Positions 34,360 to 42,141 of a stretch of 47,484 nucleotides of DNA are shown piece by piece. The translations under genes and the position numbers were made by a program. This stretch comes from Clostridia bacterium (GTDB lineage: Bacteria; Bacillota; Clostridia; Oscillospirales; CAG-272). Below the pieces are notes generated by a model that saw only the letters and a list, made by a program, of their open reading frames with translations, was not told the DNA's origin and did not search any database. Location: NCBI GenBank assembly GCA_017455185.1, contig JAFTBN010000010.1, positions 1-47,484 on the forward strand, given 5' to 3'. Every line of letters starts with the position of its first letter. The first letter of the stretch is position 1.

Positions 34360-35847
34360 TTATCTCCGATAGGGAACTGTATTACCTGTATCCGTCTGTC
34401 CCGTTAGGTTGCCTTCAGCATCGAATGTATAGCAGAAAACGGCACAAATACCGCCGATTGAGAAAGAACTGGTTGCCGGGGAAAAGAATGTTGTCGTTAT
34501 GCTTTCAACATTCCATTCCAACTGCCCCGAAGTGTTGACAGACAAATCACCGCCCAATGAACCTTTCACGGAATAGAAAGTCTTTGGAGCGCCTCCTTCC
34601 GGATCGCAGATAAGCAGCATCGCAGTGTAGTTATCTCGTATCATTGGTGTCAGTTCTTCCGCGGAAATATCCCATCCTCCGACTACTTTTGGGAATATAT
34701 AATCGAGTATTGCTGCAATTTCGTTCCTTCCGCCCTCATCCTGCTGTTTTGGAACTGCATATGCGGAAAGGTAAACATGTCCTCCAAACTCGGCCATATC
34801 CGTGATATAGTAGTCAAAATCGTCTTCCTCATACGAGAAGCTGTCGGTCAAGACACCTTCCCGATCCATTTTGCACAGAAGCGCGGTGTCTCCGGAAAAC
34901 TGATCCCAGAGCTGGATAATATAACCATCTCCCAGCCTTGCTGCATTCCGAATCCCGTAATTTCCCACTTCTGTTTTATGGAAGCTGAGTTCTTTCCCGC
35001 CGGCATCATAACAGCTGAGACAAATATATAAATCGCCTCTGCTGATTACTGCCCATGTACCATCCCCGTTGGCCAGCATGGAAGCGACATATTCGTTTTT
35101 GAAACCGTGGTCAAGGCGACGCTGCCACACAATGCTTCCTTCTTCATCCACAAGAGCGATCCAACCATATGATGTATCAGAAGAAGAGAAACTTCGTCCC
35201 CAAAGCACGGTTCCTTCTTTTGTGTATGCATAATCCTCTATCCAAAAATCCTTGAATTCCGTGCTCCAAAGCATTTTTCCATCCTGATAGCATTCCAGTA
35301 TGCTCTTTTCAAATACTGCATGGTATGCTATTTCATCATCATAACCATACTGAAAATCTATACGATAGCTGATTCCCTTTTCTGATATTGAGTTCATCCA
35401 GACATTCTTATCCCAAAGAGCTGCAAGTTCCTCGGGTGTTGGCTCGTGCTGATGGATCTCCCAGCCAGGGACAGCCAGCTGGATAACTTCTGCAGTTTTA
35501 CCATACGAAAACGTTTTTTGTGTAATATCCCGATAGACAGCTTTCACTTCTGATCGACTCAACCCCTCTGTAGATAATCCGTTTTCCTCAAAAAAAGCAA
35601 CCGCATTATTGTATTCCTTGGCTTCTGCCGCAATCGCAAAGCCTGTAGAACCGATTATTACGATCAAAGCCAGGCATGCTGCCAATGCCCCCCATCTGAT
35701 TCTATGGGATGTTTTTTCTATTCTCTTAGCAGGCATGGAGCTTTGTGTTAATGTTTCGTGATTGCTGTCTAAGGCGAACATAGTTGCCTCATCGATATAT
35801 TTTTCATCAATTTGACTGATGATTTGAGATACATTCTCTCTTTTCAT
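34360..35847 (-). CDS. Membrane-bound anti-sigma-like protein with large outer domain
   Basis: A 495-residue bitopic membrane protein. The N-terminal about 50 residues (VSQIISQIDEKYIDEATMFA) are cytosolic and resemble the sigma-binding segment of many clostridial anti-sigma factors. They lack the His-x3-Cys-x2-Cys zinc motif of the ZAS type. One helix at about 52-73 (ALAACLALIVIIGSTGFAIA) leads to an outer domain of about 420 residues. That domain contains repeated four-strand-like blocks (GDLYICLSCYDAGGK, ARLGDGYIIQLWDQFSG, TALLCKMDREG) suggestive of a beta-propeller. Its start overlaps the sigma gene stop by 4 bp, so the pair is translationally coupled and presumably forms a signal-responsive switch. 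The coding sequence is AT-rich compared with flanking genes. Confidence 0.82.
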   Translation of the reverse strand: MKRENVSQIISQIDEKYIDEATMFALDSNHETLTQSSMPAKRIEKTSHRIRWGALAACLALIVIIGSTGFAIAAEAKEYNNAVAFFEENGLSTEGLSRSEVKAVYRDITQKTFSYGKTAEVIQLAVPGWEIHQHEPTPEELAALWDKNVWMNSISEKGISYRIDFQYGYDDEIAYHAVFEKSILECYQDGKMLWSTEFKDFWIEDYAYTKEGTVLWGRSFSSSDTSYGWIALVDEEGSIVWQRRLDHGFKNEYVASMLANGDGTWAVISRGDLYICLSCYDAGGKELSFHKTEVGNYGIRNAARLGDGYIIQLWDQFSGDTALLCKMDREGVLTDSFSYEEDDFDYYITDMAEFGGHVYLSAYAVPKQQDEGGRNEIAAILDYIFPKVVGGWDISAEELTPMIRDNYTAMLLICDPEGGAPKTFYSVKGSLGGDLSVNTSGQLEWNVESITTTFFSPATSSFSIGGICAVFCYTFDAEGNLTGQTDTGNTVPYRR

Positions 35848-36401
35848 TGAAATACCCCCTCCTTTTTAAGGTGTTGTTTAAGGGCTTTACGGGTTCGAGA
35901 AAGCCGTACTGAAATGTAATGCTTGCTCTTGTGAAAAAGTGTAGCGATTTCTTCAATCGAATCGGCATGCCAATAGCGTCTGATAAACATAATCCGGCTT
36001 TGTTGATCCAATGTCTCAAGAAAATCGTCAATTACGCCAGCAACTTCTTTTGCCATGATTTCATCCTCAACGGAGAAAGGTGCAGGAATACAATCTTCAA
36101 TTTCATCAAGAGCTACATCATAGTAACTGTTCCTTTTTTGAGCTGTGTTCTCATGATATTTTTTGAGGGCAAGGTTCCGAACAATACGGCAAACATAGCT
36201 TAAAAGAGGATTTGGTCTCTGAGGCGGTATTGTATTCCAAACTCCGAGATAAGCATCATTTACACATTCTTCGGAATCAAGCCTGTTGTTCAATATGTTA
36301 TTAGCAACCTTGCTGCATATAGCTCCATATTTGTTTGACAGTTCGATGATTGCCTGCTCTGAGCGCTCAAAGAACAATTCAATTATCTTACTATCGTCCA
36401 A
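35844..36401 (-). CDS. RNA polymerase sigma factor, ECF (sigma-70 family)
   Basis: A 185-residue alternative sigma factor with regions 2 and 4 only. Region 2 spans about 10-80 with DSEECVNDAYLGVWN, the -10 recognising helix with the conserved D-(V/A)-x-x-x-(V/A)-W pattern. Region 4 spans about 120-175 with FIRRYWHADSIEEIATLF and the helix-turn-helix SKHYISVRLSRTRKALKQ. The TTG at 36401 is the start: AGGAAGGTG stands just upstream and no ATG precedes the conserved N-terminus. Preceded by a sigma-A type promoter. AT-rich (a 60-base sample at 36121-36180 is 38% GC), unlike the neighbours; likely acquired together with the anti-sigma gene. Confidence 0.9.
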   Translation of the reverse strand: MDDSKIIELFFERSEQAIIELSNKYGAICSKVANNILNNRLDSEECVNDAYLGVWNTIPPQRPNPLLSYVCRIVRNLALKKYHENTAQKRNSYYDVALDEIEDCIPAPFSVEDEIMAKEVAGVIDDFLETLDQQSRIMFIRRYWHADSIEEIATLFHKSKHYISVRLSRTRKALKQHLKKEGVFQ

Positions 36402-36471
36402 GCTTTCACCTTCCTTCCTGCCTCACAAATATACTACGGATTTTGAGGGAAATATCTCAAACCATTTGTTG

Positions 36472-36501
36472 ATTTTATCAGAACATTGATTTTTCTGTCA
36501 A
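36472..36501 (-). promoter_or_regulatory. Promoter for the sigma/anti-sigma operon
   Basis: Minus strand TTGACA (36496-36501), 18-bp spacer, TAAAAT (36472-36477). This is a vegetative-type promoter, not an obvious ECF self-promoter. The stretch 36502-36599 holds only AT-rich sequence and small stems. Confidence 0.72.
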
Positions 36502-36599
36502 ACCATGTGAGGTCAGATATTTTTTCCAGCTATTGCAAAAGTATCAGATGAGAATCAAAGCGTTTTTCAAAAACGCGCAGCTCACACGAAGTGTGATTT

Positions 36600-36944
36600 C
36601 TGGGTTTGGGATGTGTTCCCAACAAGCGCGTAGACGATTTTAGCAAGAAGTGTCCATCTGGACCCTGCTTGCAAATTAGTAAGCCCTTACTGATTTGCCC
36701 TGCTTGTCAGGTAGTGAATCTACGCACACGGTTACGGTTGCCTTTGGGACTTCGTGACTCTGTGCCCACTTATCCACCGCATAACGCCTTAATATTGAGT
36801 TTCTGTTCGTAGGGCTACGATTTCGCTATCCCTTCCTCTCGCCTGCACCTCGCGGTTCAAACCTTGGGAATCGCTTTGGGGTTCGTCGGCAACTACGCCC
36901 CTTGTGGACTTTCACCACAGACCGACGGCATGCCCGTCGTACAC
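36600..36944 (-). mobile_element. Group II intron remnant, 5' part (domain I region), no reverse transcriptase
   Basis: Read on the minus strand from 36944, the sequence begins GTGTACGACGGGCATG, fitting the GUGYG start of group II introns. It continues with the hairpin TGTGG-TGAAAGT-CCACA typical of domain I, then blocks such as CGTAG/CTACG followed by GAACAGAAACTC, and GCAACCGTAACCGTGTG. I recognise this order from intron RNA upstream of clostridial group II maturase genes. No maturase gene and no domain V (AGC...GAAA...ACGGUU) were found before the sigma promoter, so the element is truncated. The lower boundary is approximate. It fills most of the 633-bp gene-free stretch 36402-37034 together with the promoter at 36472 and the hairpin at 36947. 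Recognition is from memory, not from a search. Confidence 0.62.
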
Positions 36945-36946
36945 AG

Positions 36947-36978
36947 GAAATGGCATGACCCAAAGATCATGCCATTTC
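36947..36978 (-). terminator. Intrinsic terminator stem of the glycosyltransferase gene, interrupted by the intron
   Basis: Perfect 12-bp stem GAAATGGCATGA/TCATGCCATTTC (36967-36978 and 36947-36958 on the minus strand), loop of 8. The intron start lies two bases past the stem, where a U-run would be expected. Confidence 0.75.
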
Positions 36979-37034
36979 TGAAAACGATAAAACTTTCTTA
37001 CGAGCCCCGGCTTAACATCTGCCGCCGTCTTTTT

Positions 37035-38006
37035 CTATTCCCCGTTTCCGGGCGTCTTTTCCCTGTATTCCTCTATGATGAAGCGGGGTCTGTGTTTGGA
37101 CTCCATGTAGATCTTACCGATGTATTCTCCCACCACTCCGGTCGCCGTCAGCTGCAAACCGCACGCCAAGGCGATGAATCCAACGATGGAAACATAGGAA
37201 GCCAGGTCAACCCTGCCGATGATCCTGGCCACCAGTGCCCAGATCAGAAGGCCGACCGAAACGGCTCCGATGAACAGCCCGCAGCTGAAAATCAGGCGGA
37301 TCGGCTTGACCGAAAAACTCGTGATTCCGTCCACCGAAAAAGCAAGCATTTTCTTGAACGGATACTTGGACTGCCCCGCAAAACGCTCGGAACGTTCGTA
37401 ATACACCTGCCCGGATTTGAATCCGATCAGGGGCACGATTCCCCGCAGGAACAGATTGACCTCGTCAAACTTCTCAAGTGCCATCAGGGCCCGTTTGGAC
37501 ATCAGACGGTAATCTGCGTGATTGCTGACGATTTCCACCCCCATTTTCGTCATCAGGCGGTAGAACATGAGCGCGGTTCTGCGCTTGAAAAACGTATCCT
37601 TTTTGCGGCTGGAGCGAACGCCGTACACAATGTCGCAGCCTTCCTGCGTATACTTGTCCACCATGGCGTCCACCGCGTTGATGTCGTCCTGCAGATCGGC
37701 GTCCATGGAGATGGAGATATCGCACTTTTCCTTGACGGTCATCAATCCGGCAAGAAGGGCGTTCTGATGCCCGCGGTTGCGCGACAGTTTGATTCCCTCC
37801 ACAAAAGGCTTTTCGTCCGCAAAAGAGGAAATCAGTTCCCAGGTTCTGTCCTTTGAGCCGTCGTCCACGAATACAATCCGGGAGTCGGGGGAGATTTTAT
37901 CCCCCTGTATCAGTGACGCATACTTTTCTTCCAGTCGCCTTACGGTTTCGGGCAGCACTTCCTCCTCGTTATAGCACGGGATGACCATATACAGTTTTGG
38001 ATTCAT
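37035..38006 (-). CDS. GT2 family glycosyltransferase, GtrB/DPM1-like
   Basis: A 323-residue membrane glycosyltransferase that probably moves a sugar from a nucleotide donor to a polyprenyl phosphate. The GT-A domain (about 1-230) starts with YMVIPCYNEEEVL, has VFVDDGSKDRT near 45-56 and SMDADLQDD near 98-106 (the DAD/DxD metal site). Two helices follow (about 230-300: LIFSCGLFIGAVSVGLLIWAL and a second), as in GtrB and bacterial DPM1 homologues. The end EYIGKIYMESKHRPRFII is also typical. The ATG at 38006 follows AAAGGACAAG. It lies 26 bp after the TPM-domain gene and ends 57 bp before a terminator stem. The acceptor and sugar are unknown; a cell-wall polymer decoration role is inferred. Confidence 0.92.
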   Translation of the reverse strand: MNPKLYMVIPCYNEEEVLPETVRRLEEKYASLIQGDKISPDSRIVFVDDGSKDRTWELISSFADEKPFVEGIKLSRNRGHQNALLAGLMTVKEKCDISISMDADLQDDINAVDAMVDKYTQEGCDIVYGVRSSRKKDTFFKRRTALMFYRLMTKMGVEIVSNHADYRLMSKRALMALEKFDEVNLFLRGIVPLIGFKSGQVYYERSERFAGQSKYPFKKMLAFSVDGITSFSVKPIRLIFSCGLFIGAVSVGLLIWALVARIIGRVDLASYVSIVGFIALACGLQLTATGVVGEYIGKIYMESKHRPRFIIEEYREKTPGNGE

Positions 38007-38032
38007 ATCTTGTCCTTTCCGAAACGGCCGCC

Positions 38033-38836
38033 TCAGCGTCCTCCGGCATGACCGGAACCGCCTCCGTGACTGCTCCCTCCGTGGCCTCCGCCGGACGACG
38101 AAGTAGAAATGCGGCGGGTCGTAACGTAACTGCCGATGAAAATATCCTTTGAGCCGGTCAGGTCCAGATCGGCGTATTTATCCAGCGGATAATTGGTCGG
38201 TTTGACCTTCATCTTGTATTTGGCGACGATGGAGGCGCAGGGGATGATGCCGATGACAAGGGAAACCACGAACGCGATGACAATCACCCTGGACATGGGA
38301 GCTCCGATACGCCCGGTATATGCATCCGAGCACAGATTCAGAAACTGGCTGGCGCCCTCGGAAATCCTTCCTCCCTTGATATTGGGCCGGACGCCCGCGT
38401 CATCCAGGATATGGTTGACTTCTGCCTGATTGATTCTGGAATCTGCCTCACCGTATTTGTAAAAATCGTAATAGAAATACGATTGATCGTCGTCATCGTA
38501 CATCCACGGATCGTGGGTAACGATCAGGATGACGCAGTCCTGGTTCTCGGACTGACCGATATCGGCCAGGAAGTCCTCCCCCCAGTAACTCTGTCTTTTG
38601 TACAAACTTTCAAAGGTCACGACGTAGCATTTCAGTCCCTTGGTCGCCTGATTCTGTTCAATGGAGGCGCAGAGTTCGTTGAGTTTCTCCTCTTCCCCTT
38701 CGTTGAGCAGGTCCGCTTTGTCATACACATAGGTCCTGTCGGTTTCCCCGCTGACCCCGACGGTCAGGAGAAGCACGCCGGCCAGAACGATTCCCAGGCA
38801 AAGAACAAGCGCAAGCAAACGTTTCTTATTCTTCAT
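38033..38836 (-). CDS. TPM-domain membrane protein (YdjH/YgcG-like)
   Basis: A 267-residue exported membrane protein. A signal-like helix (LLALVLCLGIVLAGVLLLTV, residues about 7-26) is followed by the TPM domain (about 35-160), with VYDKADLLNEGEEEKL at its start and ILIVTHDPWMYDDDDQSYFYY, split here as ILIVTHDPWM and YDDDDQSYFYY. A second helix (about 183-203) follows. The tail is Gly/Ser/His-rich (SSSGGGHGGSSHGGGSGHAGG), a repeated low-complexity end that is common in this family and may bind metal. The ATG at 38836 (GAGGTG upstream) is chosen; a 31-codon extension would overlap the previous gene. Bacillus subtilis YdjH is encoded with YdjG, YdjI and PspA, and the same gene order YdjI-YdjG-YdjH is present here. 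Confidence 0.85.
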   Translation of the reverse strand: MKNKKRLLALVLCLGIVLAGVLLLTVGVSGETDRTYVYDKADLLNEGEEEKLNELCASIEQNQATKGLKCYVVTFESLYKRQSYWGEDFLADIGQSENQDCVILIVTHDPWMYDDDDQSYFYYDFYKYGEADSRINQAEVNHILDDAGVRPNIKGGRISEGASQFLNLCSDAYTGRIGAPMSRVIVIAFVVSLVIGIIPCASIVAKYKMKVKPTNYPLDKYADLDLTGSKDIFIGSYVTTRRISTSSSGGGHGGSSHGGGSGHAGGR

Positions 38837-38844
38837 GGCGCACC

Positions 38845-39939
38845 TCACATGAGACGGGACAGGATGAAGGAAAGAAGAACGGTCAGCGGAGCCACAATCC
38901 CGGCCAGGAGAATGGCCAGTTTGGTCCAAGCGATCGGCATTTTCCCGTAAATCTTTCCGGTGTCCCCGTTCATTCCGAAAGTCCAGGCCTTTCCTTTCCG
39001 GTCCTTGTATGTCAGGATATAAACCGGCATCAGGGCATACTCCCAGATGCTGCTGTTCACTTTCATTTTCACGGTTCCGGAGTCCACCGAGGTGTAACCC
39101 GAAATCGTGCCCCTGAGCAGCGTCCGCGAATAGGCGAACATCCGATTCTTGACTTCCTGGGTGACGTCCTTGCGCTCAATGTCGCGCTTCTTGGCAAAAA
39201 ACCCCTGAAGGAAAGGATAATCGAATTCTTTCAGGTCCTCGGACGGATACGGAAGAATGCCTTCCATCAGTTCTTTGTCCTGCTCGGAATAAGCCGACGT
39301 AACGATATCCTCAAAATGGATGTTGCCCCGGCGATAGATCCGATAATTGGACGTCTCTGTATGTTCGTAATTTCCAGTACGCCAGCGGCGCACCCGGCGG
39401 GCCCTGGTATCCAGAATGGAATCCGTATCCGCGTCGGTCACCCAGAAAGGATAATAGATCCCCGTGGTCTTCTCCAATTTTTCCATTTTGCAGAAATCCC
39501 AGGGAGCAAACCACTTTTTCTTGGCGAAAGCGGTAAATTTCTTTTCCGCTTCCTCTTTTCCGAACGCAAACGGAACCACTCTCTGGGGGCGCATGGCGCC
39601 CGAAAGACGGCCGAGCATGACGACCGGATTGTGACAATACGCGCAGAAGTGAGCCACCGTCTTGTCATCCGCGATGACTTCGGCTCCGCAGGACGGACAC
39701 TGGTACTCGTTCATCTGGGAGGAGAACTCCTCGGAGAACGCCTTTTCCCTTTCCTCCTGCTCTTTCTGTGCCCTTTCTTCCTCTTCTTTTTCCCGCGCCT
39801 TTTCAGCCGCAAGGGAGTCCTTCAGTTCCTGCTCTTCAAATTCCGAGCCGCAGTATTCGCAGCAAAACTTCTGCTTATCCGCGTTAAACGTCAGACCCGC
39901 TCCGCAATTCAGGCACGAATACGTGACGGTTGAAGCCAT
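38845..39939 (-). CDS. Zinc-ribbon protein with C-terminal membrane helix (YdjG-like)
   Basis: A 364-residue protein with two four-cysteine zinc ribbons at the N-terminus: C9-x2-C12...C27-x2-C30 (SCLNCGAG and CCEYCGSEF) and a second pair in QCPSCGAEV and FCAYCHNP at about 78-102. Between them is a Glu/Lys/Arg-rich coiled coil (about 40-72). A large soluble middle domain carries the sequence PFWVTDADTDS. A single helix (about 338-360, LAILLAGIVAPLTVLLSFIL) ends the protein. In Bacillus subtilis YdjG and YdjH recruit PspA to the membrane and work with YdjI; homology is inferred from domain layout and gene order. The ATG at 39939 follows AAGGAGT. Confidence 0.83.
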   Translation of the reverse strand: MASTVTYSCLNCGAGLTFNADKQKFCCEYCGSEFEEQELKDSLAAEKAREKEEEERAQKEQEEREKAFSEEFSSQMNEYQCPSCGAEVIADDKTVAHFCAYCHNPVVMLGRLSGAMRPQRVVPFAFGKEEAEKKFTAFAKKKWFAPWDFCKMEKLEKTTGIYYPFWVTDADTDSILDTRARRVRRWRTGNYEHTETSNYRIYRRGNIHFEDIVTSAYSEQDKELMEGILPYPSEDLKEFDYPFLQGFFAKKRDIERKDVTQEVKNRMFAYSRTLLRGTISGYTSVDSGTVKMKVNSSIWEYALMPVYILTYKDRKGKAWTFGMNGDTGKIYGKMPIAWTKLAILLAGIVAPLTVLLSFILSRLM

Positions 39940-39973
39940 AATACTCCTTCTGCTTTATCCGGACTTGCCGGTC

Positions 39974-41272
39974 TCAGTCTCTTTTTGTGCCGCACTCCAG
40001 ACAGAATTTTGCTTCTGCCTTGTTTTCGGTTCCGCAGTTCGGGCAGAACCAGCTCTTGGCCTCCTCGGGCTTTTTCGCTCCGCAGTTCGGGCAGAATTTG
40101 CCGGTGTTGACCGACCCGCAGGAGCAGGTCCAGGATACGGTCTCGGGCTTTTTGGTTCCGCAATCCGAGCAGAATTTGCCCGTGTTTTTCTTTTTGCAGG
40201 AAGGACAGATCCATTCGTCCGCCCCGGCTTTCGCTGCAGTTTCCTGCTGCTTTTGCCGCTCCTCCTGCTGCATCTTCATCTGCGCCGCGTTGCTCTGGGA
40301 AGCCGCGCCCATGAAATTGCCCGACGCATTCATTCCCATACCCATGCCCATGAAGGCCGTGGCAGCTCCGTTGGAATTGGAACCGGCCGCTTCCATGCCG
40401 CGGGCGACTGCGCCCTGCACGTATCCTTCGCGCACCGAGGGATCTCCGAGCATGGCGCCCTGGTTGCGCATGTTGATGAGTTTCTTGGACTCTTCGTCGT
40501 AGCTGACGCTCTGGATGCCGACCGCGAGCACTTCGAATCCGCGCAGATTGTTCCAGCTTTCATCCAGTTCGGTGGACATATACTTGGAAAGTTCACGCGA
40601 TTTGCTCGAGACAAAGGAAATCCGGACGCCGTCCGCGCTCAGCTGGTTGATGGCCGCCTGCAAGGCTTCCATAAACTCAGCCATATACTGTTCCTTGATA
40701 TCGTCGAACTCCACCCGGGATGCGTTGTTGGAGATAACGTTCACATAGAACTTCAGCGGATCCGTGACCTTGATGGAGAAGGAACCGAATGCGCGAAGGA
40801 ACAGTTCCGCGTTGTACGCATTGTCCCAATACTGAACCGGCGTCTTGGTTCCGAATTTGATCCCTTTGATTTCCTTGAGGTTGATGAAAAACACCTGCTG
40901 CTTATAGGAAGGAGTCCCGCCGTATTTCACACGCTGGAACGTATCCTTCAGCATATCGCCGAACTGTCCGTTGAAAAGCGAAGGAGCCGAAGAGTGATCG
41001 ACTTTGTAATACCCTTCCTCAGCGGTATAGTCCACGACTTTTCCGCCGTCCACCAGAATCATGAACTGGTTCGGATAGACGTGGATGATGGAACCGTTGC
41101 TGATTACGTCCTCGGTTCCTTTCCGGTTTGAATTCCTTTTATCGTTCGAACGGACTTTGACCCCTTTGGTAAAGACCGTGTTTTCGCCCATATTGTCGGC
41201 TTCCAGTACTTCCTCCCACTGGTCCGCCAGACTGCCGCCGATGGCGCTTAAAGTTGCCCGAATGATTCCCAT
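39974..41272 (-). CDS. SPFH-domain protein with three C-terminal zinc ribbons (YdjI-like, virion core protein family)
   Basis: A 432-residue protein. An SPFH/flotillin-like domain (about 20-270) has the FTKGVKVRSNDKRN opening of the YdjI/virion core family. A Met/Gly/Ala/Gln-rich linker (about 290-350) is followed by three zinc ribbons: CPSCKKKNTGKFCSDCG, CSCGSVNTGKFCPNCG and CPNCGTENKAEAKFCLECG. No transmembrane helix is seen, so it is probably a peripheral membrane scaffold. In Bacillus subtilis YdjI acts with YdjG and YdjH to bring PspA to the membrane under stress. No pspA gene lies in this window. The ATG at 41272 follows AAAGGACAC. The gene is 34 bp ahead of the YdjG-like gene. Confidence 0.88.
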   Translation of the reverse strand: MGIIRATLSAIGGSLADQWEEVLEADNMGENTVFTKGVKVRSNDKRNSNRKGTEDVISNGSIIHVYPNQFMILVDGGKVVDYTAEEGYYKVDHSSAPSLFNGQFGDMLKDTFQRVKYGGTPSYKQQVFFINLKEIKGIKFGTKTPVQYWDNAYNAELFLRAFGSFSIKVTDPLKFYVNVISNNASRVEFDDIKEQYMAEFMEALQAAINQLSADGVRISFVSSKSRELSKYMSTELDESWNNLRGFEVLAVGIQSVSYDEESKKLINMRNQGAMLGDPSVREGYVQGAVARGMEAAGSNSNGAATAFMGMGMGMNASGNFMGAASQSNAAQMKMQQEERQKQQETAAKAGADEWICPSCKKKNTGKFCSDCGTKKPETVSWTCSCGSVNTGKFCPNCGAKKPEEAKSWFCPNCGTENKAEAKFCLECGTKRD

Positions 41273-41339
41273 TTTGTGTCCTTTCCGTCATTTTTTGATT
41301 GATTGTTCCAAATGACACGATTGTATTTGTCCTTATTGT

Positions 41340-41897
41340 TTACCTGCTCAGAAACAGTTCGTAATCCCCGACCAGGGAGTACCAGGCCAGAAGCTGGAAG
41401 AGCATCTGCAGGATGTTGACGACGTTGATGATTTTGACGCGCCGGACAATCCTGGCCCAGCGGGGCTTTCTCCGGTTCCGGACCGCGGCGATCACCGAAA
41501 TCAGCATGCAGGTCGCATAAACGAATACGGCCGGCAGCCAGATGGTCAGAAACTCCCACATCTTCACGCTCGGGTCGTACACCGAAAACACCCAGCAGGC
41601 CAGCATGAAAACCGAAAATACGGTGCAGATTCCCAGATAAATCCACAAAACCGCCTTCACCAGCACCTGCCCTTTCGGCCGTCCGGACAGGTCGGTCTGC
41701 CGTCCTATGTAAGGTTCCCGCTTCACGGGCTCCGGAGCGTCCGCCTCATCGAATTTTCCGGTCTTGTCCGGGTCCCCGGCAGTCTGCTCCTGCCCGACCT
41801 CGTCCTTTGCTTCCGCCGGACCGTTTTGTTTTACCGTTTCTTCTTCGGATTGAACGTCCGTCTTTACGGGTTCGTTCTTTTGTTCCTTTTCCGCCAA
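41340..41897 (-). CDS. Uncharacterised membrane protein with acidic N-terminal tail
   Basis: A 185-residue protein. The first about 75 residues are hydrophilic and Glu/Lys/Asp-rich, without a fold I recognise. Three hydrophobic helices follow, at about 80-103, 113-137 and 153-175, with a very basic loop between helices two and three (RNRRKPRWARIVRRVK). The start is a TTG at 41897 behind GGAG, with the expected ten-base spacing. It lies 65 bp behind a tRNA-Thr gene and 67 bp ahead of the YdjI-like gene. There is almost no room for a separate promoter, so it is likely transcribed from the tRNA promoters by read-through of the terminator at 41924. Confidence 0.72.
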   Translation of the reverse strand: MAEKEQKNEPVKTDVQSEEETVKQNGPAEAKDEVGQEQTAGDPDKTGKFDEADAPEPVKREPYIGRQTDLSGRPKGQVLVKAVLWIYLGICTVFSVFMLACWVFSVYDPSVKMWEFLTIWLPAVFVYATCMLISVIAAVRNRRKPRWARIVRRVKIINVVNILQMLFQLLAWYSLVGDYELFLSR

Positions 41898-41923
41898 GAG
41901 AATCCGCTCCTTTCGTCAGGATG

Positions 41924-41957
41924 GAAAAAATAAAGCCCCTCATCTTCCGACAAGGGG
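41924..41957 (-). terminator. Terminator of tRNA-Thr
   Basis: Minus strand stem CCCCT/AGGGG (41953-41957 and 41936-41940), loop of 12, followed by GCTTTATTTTTT. The stem is short, so partial read-through into the membrane protein gene is plausible. Confidence 0.72.
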
Positions 41958-41962
41958 TTTTA

Positions 41963-42035
41963 AGCTGCTGATCAGAATCGAACTGATGACCTCGTCATTA
42001 CCAATGACGTGCTCTACCGACTGAGCCACAGCAGC
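41963..42035 (-). tRNA. tRNA-Thr (anticodon GGT)
   Basis: On the minus strand: acceptor GCTGCTG/CAGCAGC, D arm GCTC/GAGC, anticodon stem and loop CGTCA-TTGGTAA-TGACG giving anticodon GGT, T arm ATCAG-TTCGATT-CTGAT, discriminator T. CCA is not encoded. Two promoters precede it. Confidence 0.96.
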
Positions 42036-42053
42036 ATATTCGCAACGTTGGCA

Positions 42054-42082
42054 AGTATAGCACAAGTTTTTCCCCTTGTCAA
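42054..42082 (-). promoter_or_regulatory. Proximal promoter for tRNA-Thr
   Basis: Minus strand TTGACA (42077-42082), 17-bp spacer, TATACT (42054-42059); 18 bases ahead of the tRNA. Confidence 0.9.
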
Positions 42083-42141
42083 GATAAATTATAAAAAAAT
42101 CTTTCAAACGCCGCTTCCCAGGCCTTTTCACCTTCCCATTC

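Noticed and set aside
36864..37856. A 330-codon plus-strand frame over the intron remnant and the glycosyltransferase gene
   Set aside because: Its front is intron-like RNA and its remainder is antisense to a clear GT2 gene.
38038..38110. Gly/His/Ser-coding repeat at the end of the TPM gene as a DNA repeat or CRISPR-like array
   Set aside because: It is an in-frame low-complexity protein tail common in this family, without regular spacing.
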